DNA from: Pseudoalteromonas luteoviolacea
GTDB lineage: Bacteria > Pseudomonadota > Gammaproteobacteria > Enterobacterales > Alteromonadaceae
Reading direction: 5' to 3'
Length of the DNA: 64,000 nt
Assembly (NCBI RefSeq): GCF_021654285.1
Contig: NZ_JAKFZS010000001.1
Location: 62,001-126,000 of the forward strand
The position numbers and the translations under genes are program-made. Numbering within the stretch: the stretch's first letter is position 1; every line of letters starts with the position of its first letter. Of this stretch, positions 18,201 to 27,096 are shown in pieces. Under the pieces are notes generated by a model that was not told where the DNA came from, did no database searches, and worked only from the letters and a program-made list of their open reading frames with translations.

Positions 18201-19417
18201 TATGCTCTAGAACGCTCGGGGTTCAATTTTTCCACAATCAGTTCAAATGGAATATCCTGATGTTTTAATGCCTCTAAATTAACTTGTCTTATATACGACC
18301 AAAACGCATCAATAGTAGTATCTTCGATATGAAAACCCAATAAACCAGTATTCAAAAAAGGCCCTACTACTCCCCGTAATTGCGCGTTATTTCGGGTATC
18401 TACGGGAAAACCAAACACCACTTGAGGCGAATTACTCACCTTCGACACCAACAGTGCAAAGATACCGTTAAGTAGCATAAACGTCGTTAGACCTTTGTCT
18501 CGACAAAGTCTTCTCACGGCTTCTAGCCGTTTTCCCCTCAATTCAAAGCTATGTATCGCGCCTGCAAAACTCTGCTGTTCTGGACGCGTTTTTTGCAACG
18601 GTAACTGATGCAAAGTCGGGAAGCTTGACAGTGTTTCAACCCAACTATCACAGCGGCGAATAAACTCTTGATTTTGCAAAAGTGTACTTTGCTGCTGAGC
18701 ATATTGACCGTAGCCTAAAGTAGGCGCAGGTAAATTGATTTGCTTGCCAGAGATACAACCAACATATAGTTGCATAAACTCATCCACAAGAATACCGAGT
18801 GTTGATTGGTCTGCAATAATATGATGCAGTGTCACTATCAAGTATGGCTGTCCTGCTTTAGGCTCAATGTAAAGCAATCGAAGTAACGGGCCAGTGCTCA
18901 AATCAAATGGGCTTTCTTTGTGCATAAGAAGTCGCTGCTCTAATGCCTGCTCCTCCCCTTCAGAGTGTATAAAACACTCGAATGGGATCTCAGTTGTGGG
19001 CATGACACGCTGAACAACCTGCCCATTTTGTTGTTCAAAGCAAGTGCGCAAAGCACCATGCCTAGCCACTAGCATGTTAAGTGCCTGCTTCGCAGGCCCC
19101 ATACTTAACTTTTGAGGTAATGGATAGTCTGTAGATACGTAATACTGAGACCCTGAATCTACCAGTTTATCCATCAGCCAAAATCTTTTCTGACTGAAAG
19201 AAACTGGAAATACAGCGCCATCCTCATGAGCAATAGAAGATGTGGCTGACTCCTCCACTACCTTGCTTATCAAAGATGTCTTATGCACCCTGAGCTGCTG
19301 GATCAGCTCAGGTGTCAGGGCAGACTTGTTTCCATTGACTTTGAGCTGTCCATGCTCGCTAACCTCCAGCTGAATTGATTTTCGTTCCAATTCAGCTAAC
19401 AGTGTCATCAAGGTCAT
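15299..19417 (-). CDS. NRPS6: TubC-C-A-PCP-TE termination module
   Basis: A 1372-residue final module. Start ATG 19417 overlaps the stop of NRPS5 by four bases (ATGA) and places a TubC-type docking domain (1-50) at the N-terminus. Then C (about 60-500; HHIIADQ, so the catalytic His and Asp are present but the usual Gly is Gln), A (about 525-1020), PCP (about 1040-1105, phosphopantetheine Ser in AGGDSLRLV) and a type I thioesterase (about 1125-1372; nucleophile in GGVSSGG, Asp in MSFDSW, His in DGNHENFL). The A-domain code read by eye is D-I-F-Q-L-G-C-V-W-K, close to glycine codes such as DILQLGLIWK, so Gly-like with low certainty. It should release the finished peptide by hydrolysis or cyclisation. 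It ends the operon, followed by an intrinsic terminator. Confidence 0.95.
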   Translation of the reverse strand: MTLMTLLAELERKSIQLEVSEHGQLKVNGNKSALTPELIQQLRVHKTSLISKVVEESATSSIAHEDGAVFPVSFSQKRFWLMDKLVDSGSQYYVSTDYPLPQKLSMGPAKQALNMLVARHGALRTCFEQQNGQVVQRVMPTTEIPFECFIHSEGEEQALEQRLLMHKESPFDLSTGPLLRLLYIEPKAGQPYLIVTLHHIIADQSTLGILVDEFMQLYVGCISGKQINLPAPTLGYGQYAQQQSTLLQNQEFIRRCDSWVETLSSFPTLHQLPLQKTRPEQQSFAGAIHSFELRGKRLEAVRRLCRDKGLTTFMLLNGIFALLVSKVSNSPQVVFGFPVDTRNNAQLRGVVGPFLNTGLLGFHIEDTTIDAFWSYIRQVNLEALKHQDIPFELIVEKLNPERSRAYSPIFQIMVNVARRSTQDIELIQELHSPIATKHDLTLNISESPNQIVCSLEYCTALFAADHIVQLEQSFGYLIEQMTTQAETKLSQLTLMPYSQLQVCYQHLSKQKGTWIAPNTITAALAEQCTKLGQEVALTTSSARLTYAELDEQSTHLAHHLRALGVTEGDRVGIAVQPSVFMIVAMLGVLKSGAAYVPLSNTLPQARIIDIVSDAEMAGILVEQKHDERLQELQLSLWDLKALLETPLSQAQLPLPETQPDSIAYVIYTSGTTGKPKGVAVAHNAVMNFMSAMLDRLTPSADKQWVLLTPISFDIALFEWFGSILTGNACRIIESQESKDVFALANLLSELEPDLIQATPSRYKQLIAAGWKIPPYCTLLCGGEPLTAELQKTLFCATENVWNCYGPTEATVWSNVTKIVQGDTQADKVRLSQSLGGYSHFVLDDNMACVSPGQEGQLAIAGASLAAGYWGKSSLTDDKFVNLSLLGSNEQRVYLTGDRVRWHHDLSLEFIGRFDDQVKVSGHRIELADVEYNIRKESCINDVAAVVIEGEISNQLIAFIVYAADANEDTQKSESKLRHSLRRKLPDYMVPARFIEVAQFPLNSNGKVDKKQLLKVDFQIGDKREVKRPQSRLEQDIARIWEGVLQRVQCSIDENFFEAGGDSLRLVTLTTKLQEAGYAISINQLMEYQTIEEIACLIDEGDKQQGSPVILKLNDGPIEPVELFVVHPLLGTLNTVQAVARAMKKVCRVTGIQAPFLTNQQVEFDSLGQLAAYYWQEIRRYKPKGPYYFGGVSSGGAIAMHLCELANQSNEQAVLMSFDSWPLGFNSALEVSQAEVVPRVAELVLDQHGYEQLCNDVDTLSLDMQKQRLLTHLRDSSVSQLFKDIDPVYFIDFMVNYLLSEKRALPMSWCGDIIHFSANDNPHKAELSRAWQALNKKSLIEFNVDGNHENFLDEENYDALLEGLKKSVQLYQV

Positions 19418-22400
19418 AGTAACAATTCCACCTGCTCGTCTTCTACACACTCAGTACACGACGTGTCCACTGCAGATTTTGTTTTGCTCATAGTTAACCC
19501 AAAGAATGCGACAAAACTGCTGTATTCAAATATGTCGGCTGGCTGGATATGACAACCAAATGCGTCATTGACGCGCGCTATCAACTGGTTAGCTATCAAG
19601 GAATGTCCACCAAGCTCGAAGAAATCTCCCCATGCACCAGGCTCATGTGGAGACAGGTCGAGCACATCGCACCATGCATTAGCTACCAACCTCAATTTTT
19701 GCTTGTCCGATCCTGTTAGCTGCTCTCGCACAAAACAACAGAGCTCGCCAAGTTGCGCATTATCAAACACATCCACAGGCTTAATTTGCGTCATGAGTGT
19801 GTTATTCAAATTTGTCACGAGTTCATTAGCAAGTAAAGAATGACCACCTAAAGCGAAAAAGTCAGCTTCTTGGTCAATTTCAGTGCTATCCAAATCTAAT
19901 AGTGTCTGCCAATACTGACCTATCACTTGATTTAAAAATTGACTTTCTACGGCGCTGATACGCTGTAATAAATCTAATTGCTTTCCAAACTCTGCATTGT
20001 CAAAGATATCTACAGGTTGTAATTCTACACCCGTTTGTTCACTGATCTGTTGGACCAGCTGATTTGCTAGCAATGAGTGCCCACCCAGCTCAAAAAAGTC
20101 TGCACTTGGCGTAATTTCGTCACTATCAAGCTCGAGTAAATCCATCCACAGCGCTGTTAAAACTTGCGAGTACGGTGACACAGTTACCATCGACTCTACT
20201 TTTTCGCATAATGCGCTCAAGGTTGGATGTTCAAAAATATCAACCGGCTCAAGTTTCACATCGAATGAAGATTGGATCTCTGCCACCAGCTGATTGGCTA
20301 ATAAGGAATGCCCTCCGAGTTCAAAAAAGTCTGACTCTGTATTTAATTCAACAGCGTCCACCTCAAGAATTGTACTCCAAAGCTTAATTAATTCTGACGC
20401 GACATCTTGTTGTTCAGGGAGTTGCTTATTTACCAAATCGATTAATGCCTGCAAAGTTGGGTGCTCGAAAATCTCTACAGGGGTCACTTCTACAGAAAAT
20501 ACTTTTTCAATACTGTTAACTAAATCATTGGCTAGCAATGAGTGGCCACCCACTTCAAAAAAGTCTGAATCCAAGCTCAAGCTATCAATTTCAATATCTA
20601 GCAGCTGGCTCCAGAGCGTTTTTAATTCTGTTTCTAGGGTCTTTTTCGTGTCTTTAATTTCTTGTTGGCCACTGGCCTCCGAAATAGACTTAAGAAGCTG
20701 ACCCCTATCAAGTTTTCCATTCACAGTGAGCGGCATTTGTTCCACCATAAACAGCCCCGAAGGCACTAGATAAGGCGGCAACTTCGCTTGAAGCGCCAGT
20801 TTAATCGCATCGGTCGCAGCTTCTCCACGAGCTAAAGTCTCAGTATCACACTTGATATACGCATATAGTCTGCTATCACCAGAAGCGGTCTCATGCAAGA
20901 TAACAGCGGCTTCATGTACCTCAGGCAGGCTCTGTAATGTTGATTCAATATGAGCAGGCTCAATTCGATAACCACGCATTTTAACCTGTTCGTCAATTCT
21001 ACCAACAAACTCCAGCGCGCCATTTTCAAGGAACCTGACCAGATCGCCTGTACGATAAAGCCTTTCACCGTCTTGCGAGAACGGATCTGCGATAAACTTC
21101 TGGCTATTTAAGTCATCTCGATTTATATAGCCCTTGGCTAATCCCTGACCACCTGTACATAATTCACCAACAGCCCCAAAAGGAACCAATTTTTGATGCC
21201 TGTCCAAAATATAGAAATAAGTGCCTGGAATGCCATATCCAATTGGAATCGAATGGCTTCTATCAAAATCGCGAGGTATTGGATAACAACAAGTGAAAGT
21301 CGTATTTTCAGTTGGGCCATAGCCATTAATGACTTCAATGTTTTCAAAGTTATCGTATACGCGAGCAACCGCGTCAGGGCTAACAACATCGCCACCCGCA
21401 ATCACTTTTTCCAAGTGTTCTCCAGATACCTCCGATAGTCTTTCAGACCATTGGCTAAATAGGGCCGCAGTCAGCCACATTCCATTGACTTGCTGTTCAT
21501 TGAGTAATCGGTTTAAAGCCTGAATATCCAGTACTGCTGGCTCAAATATCACCAAGCGATTACCTTTGGCCAAAGTACCCCATATTTCTAATGTAGCAGC
21601 ATCAAAAGAGATAGATGATGCATGTAAAAATGCCGCTTGCTTATCACCAAATTCTAACTGTGGTAGCTCACATAATCTTAAAACCCCTTGGTGAGTTACC
21701 TCAACACCTTTGGGTCTACCAGTTGTACCAGATGTATAATTCACATAAGCTGTACTCGATAGATCTACATGTATATCAGATAACCTTTCATGTGCATTAC
21801 AAACGGCTGGCTTCCATTGTTCTGAATCTAATGAGATACAATTAGCCACACCAGCAGCCATCAACAACGTTCTGCTAGGCCCTTTTGCAATGCCGGTCGT
21901 AACACCAGCGTCCTCGAGCATAAACTGCATATATTCTTGAGGATACGCGGGGTTTACTGGGACGTATGCGCCGCCAATTTTTAGGATCGCTAGCATCGAC
22001 AAAACAGACTCGTAGCTTCGCTCCATGCAAATGGCCACTCGCTCACCGGTGCCAACACCTTGATCCAACAATGCTTGCGCTAACAAGTTTGCTTCGCTGT
22101 TTAATTCAGCGAACGTTACCTCTTTGCCAGAGAGTGAAATGGCGGTACGTTCAGGCGTCTCTCTCGCCCACTTCTCAATCACTTCAGCAAGATTACTATC
22201 TTTCAGTGCAACTTTTTTAGGAGACTGTTTGTGCATTAACAAATCTCTATCCATTGCAGGTAACAGCGAATCGTGGTCAACATAGTTATCGGTATTTCGC
22301 ACAATATCGGAAAGAATATTGAACATCAGACGATTAATGTGTTCGATATGCTTATCTGAGATTAAATCAGTGTGTAAACGAAGCTCATAAACCAATGCGT

Positions 22401-25400
22401 TATATTCTTTAGCATGTCTGAAATTAGAGATAAACTGATAATTTACATCAGCATCATGCTCTAAGCTTAAATAAGGTTGTTCCTGTTCGCCATCTCGATG
22501 TTCCTGACTCACCATGCCATTAAACATGTGAAAGTGAAGGTAGTTAAATAAAGCACCTGAGAAATCGGTTCTCGTATTTCGTTGGATTTCAGCGACTGGA
22601 TAATACTGGTGTACTTTTTGTTGGTGAAGTTGTTGATCAACCTCCTCAACCATTTGTCGCCAAGTTTTTTCTTCTACGCCCAATACAACTGGCGCTGTAT
22701 TCAGAAATAGGCCCAACGTGTTCTCTCCACCTTCTTGAGTACTGCGGCCATGAGAAACCACTGAACTTAAAATGCTGTCACTGCCGTTGAGCATAGAAAG
22801 TAACTTTAAATGTGCAGTAAGAAAAACAGAAGTGACAGGCACACCCATACTGGCCGCCACTTGAACCAAACGGCCCTCAAGCTCAGACAAACTATACCTA
22901 CTTAGGCGCAATTTATTTAGCTTAGTGCCTGTCCACCAAGGAAGCGGAGCATCTTGCACTATGTCTTTCCAATACTGCTCGGTCTCTGCATTGTTGAGCG
23001 CTTTCAGCTCATTCGCAACATACAGGTTATACTTTACTTTTGGTCCAAAATCCGCTTCTGTTACCACTGATTGTGCTAAGGCTTTTTCATAACTTTTTGC
23101 CAAATTCACAAGTAATGTTGCGATGCTCCAACCGTCCAATATTGCGTGGTGGCATGTAAACGTGATTTCAGTAATATTGTCCTCTAAACGGTAAGCATTA
23201 AGTCGCCAGAGAACCTCACCATTAACAAAACGGCATCGCCTATCGTCCAGGCGCTGTTTTTCCAGTTCACGTTGCTGTTCATCACCTTGCAAATGACGCA
23301 AATCAATCGCGGCAACAGGCACATTCAACTCTCGCCTTACCAATTGAACAGGATCACCCTGAATACTGTTAAACTCCGTCCTTAACATTTCGTGATGATC
23401 TGCTAACTGCTGTACCACTTGAGTAAATAATTCAATATTCCAACTCTGGCGCATCCGAACTTTGACCTGATCTTGATATCGAATCGCAGCTTCATCGTTA
23501 TCGTTGAGGAATAGCATGCCCTGCTGCAACTTGGTCAAAGGGTAAGCATCTTCATAGACATCTTGGTTTATGGCATCCAAAGTTTGCTGAGAAAGTAGCT
23601 CAAAAGGTTCAACATTGATAACAATAGAGCTATCACCTGTCGTTTCAGACTCAATCGCGCTGGAGAGCTTCTCTACTGTCGGGAAGTTGAATAAATCTTT
23701 CAACGACAACGTATAACCAGCTTTATTAACTTGTGCCACAACTTTAATAGCTTGAATTGAGTCACCGCCAATTGAGAAATAATTGTCTTTTATCCCCGCT
23801 TTTTCGACGCTACTAAACTGAGCGAAACAGTCACAAAGTAGGCGTTGCAAATCCGTTTGTGGCTCAACGAACTCACTTGTCGCATTGAATGTAAAATCAG
23901 GTAGCGCCTTGCGGTCAACCTTGCCATTATCTGATAGTGGCAATTGGTCCAAAAACGCAAATTGGTCAGGTACCATGTAATCAGGTAAGCTTTTCAACAA
24001 CTTTTCCTGAATTGTGTTGACCAATTGAGTTTGCTCCTGGTCGCCGGATTTAACAACATACGCAACCAAGTGTTGGCTCTGGTTTTTGTCACTCTTCACA
24101 ATCACGGCTGATGCATCAACTTCAGCTAATTTAGCCAATTGATGCTCTATCTCACCAAGCTCAATTCGAAAACCCCTGATTTTCACCTGTTGGTCGGTTC
24201 TGCCTTGATAAAGTAAATTATCTTTATGATCATAACGTACTAAGTCACCTGTTTTATAAAGCTTCTCCCCCGACACAAAAGGATGAGGAATAAACTTCTC
24301 TTGCGTTAACTCAGGCTTATTCAGATAACCTTCGGCCAAGCCAACCCCTCCGATATAAAGCTCTCCAGAAGTGCCCTTTGGTACAGGGTTTAACGATTCA
24401 TCAAGCACAAATAGTTGAAGGTTATTAATTGGCTTACCAATTGGCACAACATCTAGCTTTTGGTCAGCGGTGCACACAAAGTAACTGACATCAATCGCCG
24501 CTTCTGTTGGCCCATATAGATTGTAAATATCAACTTCAAGGCGTTCGAAGTGCTCTGCTACAATATCCGTCGTCAACGCCTCACCACTACAAATCACCCT
24601 TTGTACAGAACGACAAGTATGCCATTTATCACTGTCGATCATCGCTCTTAGCATAGAAGGAACAAAGTGCAGTGTTGTGACTTTTTTCTCTCTGATCACG
24701 GTAGCTAAGTAATGAGGGTCTTTATGTCCTTCAGGGCGAGCTAATACCAAAACAGCACCCGACATCAATGGCAACATAAATTCCCAAACGGATACATCGA
24801 AAGTAAACGGTGTTTTTTGTAAGACCTTATCATCATGTCCAAGGTTAATGGTTTTTTGCATCCAGTCTATGCGGTTGACCAAAGCTCGATGAGAAACAGC
24901 AACCCCTTTAGGTTGACCAGTTGTACCTGATGTATAAATAACATATGCAACATGCTCTGGCGTGACTTTATTTGTTGGTAAAGCCCCCTCATGCGTATTC
25001 CGTAGTTGGTTTTCAAGTTCTGTATCCACCACCATTACATCCAATGACGTATTGTCCTGTAATCGATGCTGATATCCTAACTGACACAACACAAGCTCAG
25101 CCTTACTGTCAGCAAGCATATATTTCAAACGCTCAGGTGGACTTTGCGGGTCAATGGGTAAGTATGCACAACCAGATTTAAGAATAGCCAACATGCTCAC
25201 AACCATTTCAACAGAACGCTCAAAGAGCAACCCGATCACCTTATGTTCAGTGGCTCCTTGCTCCTGAATGTGCACGCTCAACTGATTAACTCTGGCATTA
25301 AGTTCAGCATAACTGATAGCCTGATCTTCAAACTCTAATGCAATATCATGCGGGTTTGCAGCAGAGTTTCTCTCTATCAAATCCACCATAGTTAAAGTTG

Positions 25401-27012
25401 CAGGGTAATCCGCTTCTGTTTGGTTTAGCTCGAATAACAGATGATTACGACTTGCGGTATTTAAGACACTAAGATCAGATAACTTTTGCTCAAGGCCTTG
25501 CAGTAACTGCTCAATCAAGAGAGAGAACCCTTGCGCCATTGACTCGATAGTACACTCAGAAAACAACGACTTATTGTATTCAAAATTACATGATAACCCT
25601 TCATCGTGATGCTGAATGCTAAGCTGCAATTCATATTTTGCAGAGACATTGTCTGTCTCTAAACTCGTTAACTGTAGTGCACCAGTTTGCGCTGTTTGCA
25701 CTTTGTCTTTTGAGTAATTAAACATTAGCTGAAACAAAGGGCTATGGCTTAAGCTTCGCTCTGGTGAAAGCAACTCAATCAAATCCGCAAAAGAGACTGT
25801 GTCATTTGCCATAGCATCTAAATTAACTTGCTTGACCACTGATAAATATTCATCAAGATTAAGGTTCGATTGACAATTCACACGAAGCAAACGCGTATCG
25901 ATGAACATCCCGACCAACCTCTCTAGTTGAGGTAAGTGTCGATTAGCGATTGGCGTACCGACCACCACATCTTTATTGTTTGAGAATTTAGAAACCAGTA
26001 GTGAAAACATACCCTGCAATAACATAAACAATGTCATCTGCTTTGCGTTAGCCACTGCTGTCAATTCATTGAGCCGAGCAGATTCAATCTCGAATTTATA
26101 ATTAGCCCCCTCATGAGATAAGGTTGCAGGCCTTGATTGGCTGAGGGGCAAATCATGTACACTTGGCAAAGTGTTCAATTGCTGTTTCCAATACTCTATT
26201 TGCTGCTGCTTTTGTGAGGCCGAGCTACCATTTTCACGCCATGCGAGATAATCAGTATACTGAATATCTAAGCTAGGAAGTGAAGGCGTTGTGCCTTGAC
26301 TCAGAGATTGATAGATATGTCCAAATTCCTCCATCAACACCTTCATTGACCAGCCATCGGTTGCGATGTGATGAATATTCAAAACTAAAATACCCAGCTG
26401 CTCATTCAATCTCAAAAAGCTACCCCGGATCATCAAGTCTTGAGATAAATCAAAAGTACGAATGCTATCTTGATTAATAAAATGCTGGACATGCTTTCTC
26501 TGAGATGCAAGGTCTTGTTCAAAGTCAAGGTCAATCACATTTAGCGTAAAGTCAAACGATGTCAAAATGCGTTGATAAAGCTCACCGTTTTTATTTTCAA
26601 ACAGTTGCGTACGCAATGTTTCATGCCTGTTAATTAATAAACGGAGTGCTTCTTCAGCTATCTGAGCATTAAATTCTCCATTCAGCTCGTAGGCAAATGG
26701 CATATTATATTGAGCACTGCCCCCTTCCAATTGGTCAATGAACCAGAGGCGCTTTTGTGATGATGATGCCAATAAGGGTTGGGATTTATCGCAGCGAGGG
26801 ATCCGCTCAGCGTCGGCTGAATCAACATGCACCTGCTGCTGAAACCATTCAATAATATCTTGTTTGTGGGCTTTTATTGCTGCTACTTCATCTGCAGTCA
26901 AAGTGTCTATATCACCAAGTAGTGTGACTTCATCACCTTTAACATCAATTTTGACTTTTTTATTGATTAAAGTGTCAAGTAAAGAAGTAATTTCAGTGTG
27001 TTCTGTTAACAT
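19414..27012 (-). CDS. NRPS5: TubC-C-A(Ser)-PCP-C-A(Val)-PCP x5
   Basis: About 2532 residues from ATG 27012 (AGGAATATAAAA upstream; the frame is open 26 codons further but the docking domain begins here). Order: TubC docking (1-52, acidic), C1 (75-505, HHIATDG, LCL type), A1 (525-1025, code D-V-W-H-I-S-L-I-D-K, serine), PCP1 (GGDSIQAI), C2 (1130-1565, HHAILDG, with a QQGMLF motif of DCL/dual-like type), A2 (1590-2095, code D-A-L-W-I-G-G-T-F-K, valine type), and then five consecutive PCPs with attachment Ser at residues 2158, 2236, 2313, 2392 and 2471. There is no E or TE domain. The C-terminal tail is acidic and ends CVEDEQVELLL, probably the docking peptide for NRPS6. Five tandem carrier domains in an NRPS are very unusual. 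Confidence 0.95.
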   Translation of the reverse strand: MLTEHTEITSLLDTLINKKVKIDVKGDEVTLLGDIDTLTADEVAAIKAHKQDIIEWFQQQVHVDSADAERIPRCDKSQPLLASSSQKRLWFIDQLEGGSAQYNMPFAYELNGEFNAQIAEEALRLLINRHETLRTQLFENKNGELYQRILTSFDFTLNVIDLDFEQDLASQRKHVQHFINQDSIRTFDLSQDLMIRGSFLRLNEQLGILVLNIHHIATDGWSMKVLMEEFGHIYQSLSQGTTPSLPSLDIQYTDYLAWRENGSSASQKQQQIEYWKQQLNTLPSVHDLPLSQSRPATLSHEGANYKFEIESARLNELTAVANAKQMTLFMLLQGMFSLLVSKFSNNKDVVVGTPIANRHLPQLERLVGMFIDTRLLRVNCQSNLNLDEYLSVVKQVNLDAMANDTVSFADLIELLSPERSLSHSPLFQLMFNYSKDKVQTAQTGALQLTSLETDNVSAKYELQLSIQHHDEGLSCNFEYNKSLFSECTIESMAQGFSLLIEQLLQGLEQKLSDLSVLNTASRNHLLFELNQTEADYPATLTMVDLIERNSAANPHDIALEFEDQAISYAELNARVNQLSVHIQEQGATEHKVIGLLFERSVEMVVSMLAILKSGCAYLPIDPQSPPERLKYMLADSKAELVLCQLGYQHRLQDNTSLDVMVVDTELENQLRNTHEGALPTNKVTPEHVAYVIYTSGTTGQPKGVAVSHRALVNRIDWMQKTINLGHDDKVLQKTPFTFDVSVWEFMLPLMSGAVLVLARPEGHKDPHYLATVIREKKVTTLHFVPSMLRAMIDSDKWHTCRSVQRVICSGEALTTDIVAEHFERLEVDIYNLYGPTEAAIDVSYFVCTADQKLDVVPIGKPINNLQLFVLDESLNPVPKGTSGELYIGGVGLAEGYLNKPELTQEKFIPHPFVSGEKLYKTGDLVRYDHKDNLLYQGRTDQQVKIRGFRIELGEIEHQLAKLAEVDASAVIVKSDKNQSQHLVAYVVKSGDQEQTQLVNTIQEKLLKSLPDYMVPDQFAFLDQLPLSDNGKVDRKALPDFTFNATSEFVEPQTDLQRLLCDCFAQFSSVEKAGIKDNYFSIGGDSIQAIKVVAQVNKAGYTLSLKDLFNFPTVEKLSSAIESETTGDSSIVINVEPFELLSQQTLDAINQDVYEDAYPLTKLQQGMLFLNDNDEAAIRYQDQVKVRMRQSWNIELFTQVVQQLADHHEMLRTEFNSIQGDPVQLVRRELNVPVAAIDLRHLQGDEQQRELEKQRLDDRRCRFVNGEVLWRLNAYRLEDNITEITFTCHHAILDGWSIATLLVNLAKSYEKALAQSVVTEADFGPKVKYNLYVANELKALNNAETEQYWKDIVQDAPLPWWTGTKLNKLRLSRYSLSELEGRLVQVAASMGVPVTSVFLTAHLKLLSMLNGSDSILSSVVSHGRSTQEGGENTLGLFLNTAPVVLGVEEKTWRQMVEEVDQQLHQQKVHQYYPVAEIQRNTRTDFSGALFNYLHFHMFNGMVSQEHRDGEQEQPYLSLEHDADVNYQFISNFRHAKEYNALVYELRLHTDLISDKHIEHINRLMFNILSDIVRNTDNYVDHDSLLPAMDRDLLMHKQSPKKVALKDSNLAEVIEKWARETPERTAISLSGKEVTFAELNSEANLLAQALLDQGVGTGERVAICMERSYESVLSMLAILKIGGAYVPVNPAYPQEYMQFMLEDAGVTTGIAKGPSRTLLMAAGVANCISLDSEQWKPAVCNAHERLSDIHVDLSSTAYVNYTSGTTGRPKGVEVTHQGVLRLCELPQLEFGDKQAAFLHASSISFDAATLEIWGTLAKGNRLVIFEPAVLDIQALNRLLNEQQVNGMWLTAALFSQWSERLSEVSGEHLEKVIAGGDVVSPDAVARVYDNFENIEVINGYGPTENTTFTCCYPIPRDFDRSHSIPIGYGIPGTYFYILDRHQKLVPFGAVGELCTGGQGLAKGYINRDDLNSQKFIADPFSQDGERLYRTGDLVRFLENGALEFVGRIDEQVKMRGYRIEPAHIESTLQSLPEVHEAAVILHETASGDSRLYAYIKCDTETLARGEAATDAIKLALQAKLPPYLVPSGLFMVEQMPLTVNGKLDRGQLLKSISEASGQQEIKDTKKTLETELKTLWSQLLDIEIDSLSLDSDFFEVGGHSLLANDLVNSIEKVFSVEVTPVEIFEHPTLQALIDLVNKQLPEQQDVASELIKLWSTILEVDAVELNTESDFFELGGHSLLANQLVAEIQSSFDVKLEPVDIFEHPTLSALCEKVESMVTVSPYSQVLTALWMDLLELDSDEITPSADFFELGGHSLLANQLVQQISEQTGVELQPVDIFDNAEFGKQLDLLQRISAVESQFLNQVIGQYWQTLLDLDSTEIDQEADFFALGGHSLLANELVTNLNNTLMTQIKPVDVFDNAQLGELCCFVREQLTGSDKQKLRLVANAWCDVLDLSPHEPGAWGDFFELGGHSLIANQLIARVNDAFGCHIQPADIFEYSSFVAFFGLTMSKTKSAVDTSCTECVEDEQVELLL
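19485..20650 (-). repeat. Tandem array of five PCP domains
   Basis: Five complete carrier domains of 77-79 residues each follow the valine A domain. The Ser codons lie at 20539-20541, 20305-20307, 20074-20076, 19837-19839 and 19600-19602, a regular spacing of 231-237 bases. All five keep the core D-F-F-x-x-G-G-H-S-L motif and a following (V/A)-D-(I/V)-F-(E/D) helix, so all look able to carry phosphopantetheine. The repeats are clearly diverged at DNA level, so the array is old or under selection rather than a recent slippage or assembly artefact. Confidence 0.95.
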
Positions 27013-27039
27013 TTTTATATTCCTAGATATTATTTTTTT

Positions 27040-27080
27040 AAATCGCAAAAGTTGTAGTTGTGTTTTTGCTTTTGCGATTT
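27040..27080. other. Intercistronic hairpin between NRPS4 and NRPS5
   Basis: A perfect 12-bp inverted repeat (27040-27051 with 27069-27080) occupies half of the 84-base gap between the two genes. On the coding strand it is followed by A-rich, not T-rich, sequence, so it is not an intrinsic terminator for the operon. It may be a processing or stability element, or hide the region before the NRPS5 ribosome binding site. Confidence 0.55.
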
Positions 27081-27096
27081 CACTATCCAATATGTG

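Noticed and set aside
19485-20650. Tandem PCPs as an assembly artefact or PUFA-type ACP array
   Set aside because: The repeats differ clearly in DNA sequence, so they are not a collapsed or duplicated read, and each carries the PCP-type FF-x-x-GGHSL motif directly after a Val A domain rather than a PUFA KS/AT context.
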